Positions 60,399-64,000 of a stretch of DNA of 64,000 nt are shown here, one piece after another. Where the stretch lies: NCBI RefSeq assembly GCF_022376445.1, contig NW_025954984.1, positions 62,001-126,000 of the forward strand, in the 5' to 3' direction. The stretch's first letter is position 1; each line of letters opens with the position of its first letter. The notes beneath the pieces were generated by a model. The model saw only the letters and a program-made list of their open reading frames with translations. It did no database searches and was not told the DNA's origin. Origin of the DNA: Fomitopsis serialis (lineage: Eukaryota > Basidiomycota > Agaricomycetes > Polyporales > Fomitopsidaceae). Both the position numbers and the translations under genes were made by a program.

Positions 60399-60885
60399 TT
60401 CCGTACGAAAGAGCTGCCATGCTAGCTGCATTCATTCACCCGCGAGGGCAAGTTTATCCATCATTTCCCAATTGTAGAGACAAAGTGTACGGCGCATACT
60501 ACACTATTACAGGCAAGATAAAACATACGTACCTACTAGGCCGTTGAGAGGTGTCGTCAGAGATAGAAGATGAACACAAATAAAAGACGCGGAAAAGTAA
60601 CGATATATGGCAGGAAGGGGGGAATGGTGTCGCAGAACACGATAAGGGAGGAGCACACTATTACACAGCGGAGAGCAAGACGTATATGAGAGACATCGTT
60701 ATAACACCCGGCGACCCGCAGGGTGGGAAAGTCCCGGTGCGTCGTCTAGATCGATACAGACTTAAACCCCGGTTGGGTATCGACCCATCCGGGGGTTCAG
60801 ATCTGTAGATAGTTCTGCATCGTGGGCAGCAGGCTGTAGGACGCATGTCAGGACCATCAACACAACGGGACGCAAACACGACAAC
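60399..60885. other. Convergent 3' spacer
   Basis: About 0.5 kb between the stop codons of the PKS (plus) and the Bqt4-like gene (minus). No gene is seen; both terminators should lie here. Confidence 0.5.
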
Positions 60886-62196
60886 TCACAAAGCGCCCCA
60901 TCCGACAGCAAACGCGAGGGCGCCCCAGGCGAGAGACTTGCGCTCTGGGGGCATGTTCGCGAGTATGGACACCCGGCGGTTCGTCGCGATCGCCCGCTCG
61001 CCGACCTCGCCCGAGGGCTCCTTGAAGTTGAACTTGAGGGGTTCCTCGTCCTCGCGCTGCCGCTTGCTCGCGGGCTTCGCGGGCGACACCTCGTCCTCGT
61101 CGCCAGACTCGGCGTCTTCGTCCTCCTCGTCCTCTTCTTCGACAAAGCGGCGCGCCTCTTCGCGGCGTGCCTTGAGGCGCGCGATGAGCTCCTTCTGCTC
61201 GCGGATGTCCTCCGCCATCACCTCGTCCGCGAGCTTCTGGGCGATGGGGTCGACCGCACCGTCGACCTCGTCCTTAACGGCGTTCGGGGTCTTACGTGTG
61301 CCGCGCGCGCTCCGCGGCGTCCTGGTGGGGAGAGGCGTAGCCGCGGGCGGGCCGGGGCTCTTGTGCCGGGTTGACCGTCTGGGAGGGGGCGTAGCGGTCT
61401 GCCTGGCGGTGGAGGGTGGTGGGGTGGGAACGGTGGGCTTCGCAGCCGCCGGTGCGGCGGCAGGAGTGGGCACCGACGCGGAGGCGGGCGTCATGGGCGA
61501 CGCCTCCTTGCGCCTCTTTGCGGGCGTCGGGCCGGGCTCCTTGCCCGTGGCGGGCGACTGCTCGGGCGTGGGCTGCTGTGCGCGCGTGGAGCGGCGGTAG
61601 ACGACAGCCGGGTCGGGGTCAGCCTTGGCGAGGACGGAGATGGCGGCGCCGAGGCCGTAGCTGTCGGCGAGCTGGAGCGCGATCTCGGGGGTGACCCACG
61701 TCCCGGCGAAGCGGGCGCGGCCGCCCTTGTTGGTGCCGGAGAGGTCGAAGGAGGCGCGGACCCAGCTGGACTCGAGCTTCTCTGCATCGTCGGTCGCGGT
61801 GGGGAAGGCAGCGCGGAACATGGTGGTGAGGCTGATCGCACCCGTGTCGAGGCGACGGAGGATGAACGCGTGTCCGGAGGGCTGTCGGGCGAGGGTGAGC
61901 GGCGCAGGACGGCGCGAGCGAAAGGACGTACCGTCGGGATCTTCAGGCGGCCAACCTGGAAGGTGTGGTCAGATCGCGGAGCAGAGAACGGTGAGGGCCA
62001 CGCACGATAGTTGCCTGACCATCGCGAACGATCTCTTGGAACTTGACAGGGGGAGGTTTGGAGGGATCCACTGGAGAAGAGGACAATAGGTCACGGTGAG
62101 GTTATCGGAGAGAAAGGAGGACGGACTCTGCTTAAGATGAGGGTTTACATGGTCTGAGGGGAGGGGAAATCGCTGGACAGCGCCGTTCTGCTTCAT
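60886..62196 (-). CDS. Bqt4-like KilA-N/APSES protein with C-terminal membrane anchor
   Basis: Exons on the minus strand: about 62149-62196 (MKQNGAVQRFPLPSDH), 62006-62070, 61932-61955 (24 nt) and 60886-61881. The KilA-N/APSES-like fold reads VKFQEIVRDGQATI, GRLKIPT, SGHAFILRRLDTGAISLTTM and FRAAFPTATDDAEKLESSWV, then RFAGTWVTPEIALQLADSYG. A Pro/Ala/Thr-rich linker follows, then a coiled, acidic region (EQKELIARLKARREEARRFV) and finally the hydrophobic end SLAWGALAFAVGWGAL at the stop. This order matches fission yeast Bqt4, an inner-nuclear-membrane protein that tethers telomeres, rather than the DNA-binding APSES cell-cycle factors. The first two exons do not join in phase by one base, so either the start exon differs or a base is missing. 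Confidence 0.8.
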
Positions 62197-62836
62197 CGCG
62201 GAGGCGTGGAAGGGGGAGAGACGCGTCGCGTACACACGGGGCAGGGCGCGCTGGTGGCAGTCAAACACACGCACACCCGCCACGCCCGCCCTCAGCCCAA
62301 CATCACTTTCCCACGATCGCTTACGTACACATCGTCTGCGTTGCTGCTCAGACCACGTCCAGCCCAGCGTGCGCATGTCCACTCACACATTCACGAGTAA
62401 CGTTGATCTGTTCCTGCTCGCAGTTCGTCCTCGGAGGTTCTGGTCGGAGACACGGCGTGCGCCGCGGATAGGAACCGTTCCAGGTGTTTCCAAAGTCTAT
62501 AGCCCAACTCCGAGTCGAACAGGAGCCGACATTATTCTGTCTTGGAGCGCAGGTATGTACCACCGAGCCTTGGCTCTGCCAGACGGTCTCATGTACCATG
62601 AAAGACAAATGGTTGAGTCGAACGTTGAATCTGTGACTAGTATGCCAGTGTTTTTGTCGGTCACGAAGTTCTAGCGCACGGTCCCGCATCTCCTCGAGGC
62701 CCTCAATGACAGAATTTAACGATATATCGTACGCAGTGGCTACCTATACAATCTATTCGGTTGTCTACGACTCTATGTCTGGCTCAATACAACAAGATGT
62801 TTGCTTCTGCCATCGAATACACACGTACAACCGCCC
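62197..62836. other. Spacer between the Bqt4-like gene and PFK
   Basis: About 0.6 kb. It holds the promoter of the Bqt4-like gene and the terminator of PFK, both on the minus strand. No further gene is seen. Confidence 0.5.
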
Positions 62837-64000
62837 TCAGATATCCACAGGCAGGTGCTTGTCCAGCAGTTGCTGCCGCGCAACGATCATCTCGACCAAG
62901 TCCGTGTACGGCGCCCACCACGCCTCCTTCCCGCGCCGGTTGTGCATGTCCGCGTGCGTGACCATCTCCGTGACGGGCACCCACTTCACCGCCGTGCCCT
63001 GGATCGTGATCACCGCCGCGGACTCGGGCGGCGCCAGCTTCCGCCCTTGCTGCCGGAGCAGCGCCTGGTGGTGCTCCTCCACGAAGGACATGCACTTCAG
63101 CGCGAGGCGCACCGCGCGGGTCCGGTCGAGCGGCGAGGGGATCCCGCCCTGCAGTGTGTGCCCGAGCATGGCGGCGCGCGAGTCGAACAGCGAGCCGCCC
63201 TCCTCTTTGAACATCTTCCTGATGAAGTCTGTGCTGTAGACGTCGGACGACGACTCATTCCTAAGAAGTGATTGAGAATCTGACTTGCGGTTGGCTGCGA
63301 GAAACATACCTGAGCACCAGTCGTCCCTCTGCCTTACCCTTCTGGTCAAGAGCAAACCGTCTCTTCAAGAACCTGACGTCGCGGCGCAACATGTCCAGGT
63401 CGATACCCCGCTCTGGGGTATACACAATCACGGCTCCGGTCTGGAAATCTCGCTCAGCAACGGAATCCCCTCAGCTGTTGACCGACTTACCGCCAATGCA
63501 CCCATCGTTGCGATGTAGCCACACTTCCCCCCTGCGTCTCCACAACAAACACCCTGTTCCGACTCGCCGACGCGCTCTGCTTGATCGCATCGCACGCCGT
63601 CACCAGCGCGTTCAGGCTCGTGTCCGAGCCCAAACTGTACTCCATCACCGGCACGTTATTCGAGATCGTCGCGGGCAGATGGACCATCGGGATCTGGAAC
63701 GCGGGGTAGTTCTTCCGCGCGGCCTCGAGGATGGAGAGCGCGTGGAACGCCTCGAAGCCGCCGATGAGGAGGAGCGCGTGGAAGTTGTGCTGCTGGAACT
63801 TCGCCGCGACCGCGCCGAGGTCGATGTCCGGCAGCTTGCGGTTCGTGCCCAGCTCGGATCCGCCCCGCGTCATCCAGTTGTCCACCCCGAGCCAGGAGAG
63901 CGGGTGCACGTTGTCCTCGAGCAGGCCGGGGAACCCGCTGTGGATTGCGAACGGCTTGTGCCCTTGCCGGAGGCAGTAGCGCACGGCGGTGCGTGTTGCC
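62837..64000 (-). CDS. PFK1: ATP-dependent 6-phosphofructokinase, 5' end outside window (one apparent frame break)
   Basis: Exons on the minus strand: 63491 to the window edge, 63310-63440 and 62837-63260. The readable part is the C-terminal half of a fungal PFK subunit: [80 protein letters not shown] and [12 protein letters not shown]. Next come [31 protein letters not shown], and [20 protein letters not shown] near the end; the stop is at 62837. It phosphorylates fructose-6-phosphate, the committed step of glycolysis, in the cytosol. At 63527-63532 a run of six C (six G in the coding strand) lacks one base; the conserved ETQGG-x-CGY motif needs seven. This strongly suggests a homopolymer miscall. 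Confidence 0.92.

Noticed and set aside
60661..60880. Short frame downstream of the PKS as a separate small gene
   Set aside because: It lies in the convergent 3' spacer and overlaps the end of the Bqt4-like gene's 3' region, with no recognisable sequence.

Overview
The window reads as nuclear DNA from a basidiomycete fungus, most likely an Agaricomycete (polypore-like). Genes sit on both strands and are cut by many short GT-AG introns of about 45-65 bases. Proteins match familiar fungal families. No rRNA, tRNA or CRISPR array was recognised.

Layout. 1-1.4 kb: 3' part of a serine-rich Nif1-type gene (minus). 4.2-5.5 kb: transcription factor IWS1/Spn1 (minus). 7.9-10.2 kb: a conserved 741-residue protein of unknown function (plus). 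10.5-22.2 kb: a two-copy segmental duplication. The full copy (about 16.4-22.2 kb) holds a Ca3427/THI5-like binding-fold gene, an ankyrin/MYND gene and a YIPF6-type Golgi protein gene. The shortened copy (about 10.5-13.7 kb) keeps the ankyrin/MYND gene and only fragments of the other two. A lineage-specific hypothetical gene lies between the copies. 22.4-45.6 kb is mostly a run of housekeeping genes: proteasome RPT2, a 19-exon citrate synthase ending in the peroxisomal signal SRL, a GPI-type surface protein, an MDR reductase, a Caf120-like PH protein, the RAD2/XPG nuclease, NDUFB8, a methyltransferase and PA2G4/EBP1. KEOPS subunit Pcc1 follows at 45.6-46.0 kb.

48.3-60.4 kb is a likely secondary-metabolite cluster. 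It contains a 5'-truncated cytochrome P450 with a 558-base MITE inside one intron, a stand-alone malonyl-CoA acyltransferase gene derived from a PKS, and an uninterrupted 2119-residue non-reducing PKS (SAT-KS-AT-PT-ACP-ACP-TE) of the orsellinic-acid-synthase type. 60.9-62.2 kb: a Bqt4-like KilA-N/APSES protein with a C-terminal membrane anchor (minus). 62.8-64 kb: the 3' part of phosphofructokinase (minus), running off the window.

Two general features stand out. Microexons are common (3, 10, 13, 13, 17, 18, 19 and 24 nt). Many otherwise conserved genes, above all between 27 and 42 kb, are put out of frame by single missing bases, nearly always in the same direction. IWS1, RPT2, citrate synthase and the PKS are clean. 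I read the missing bases mainly as consensus-sequence deletions rather than gene death, but this is an inference.
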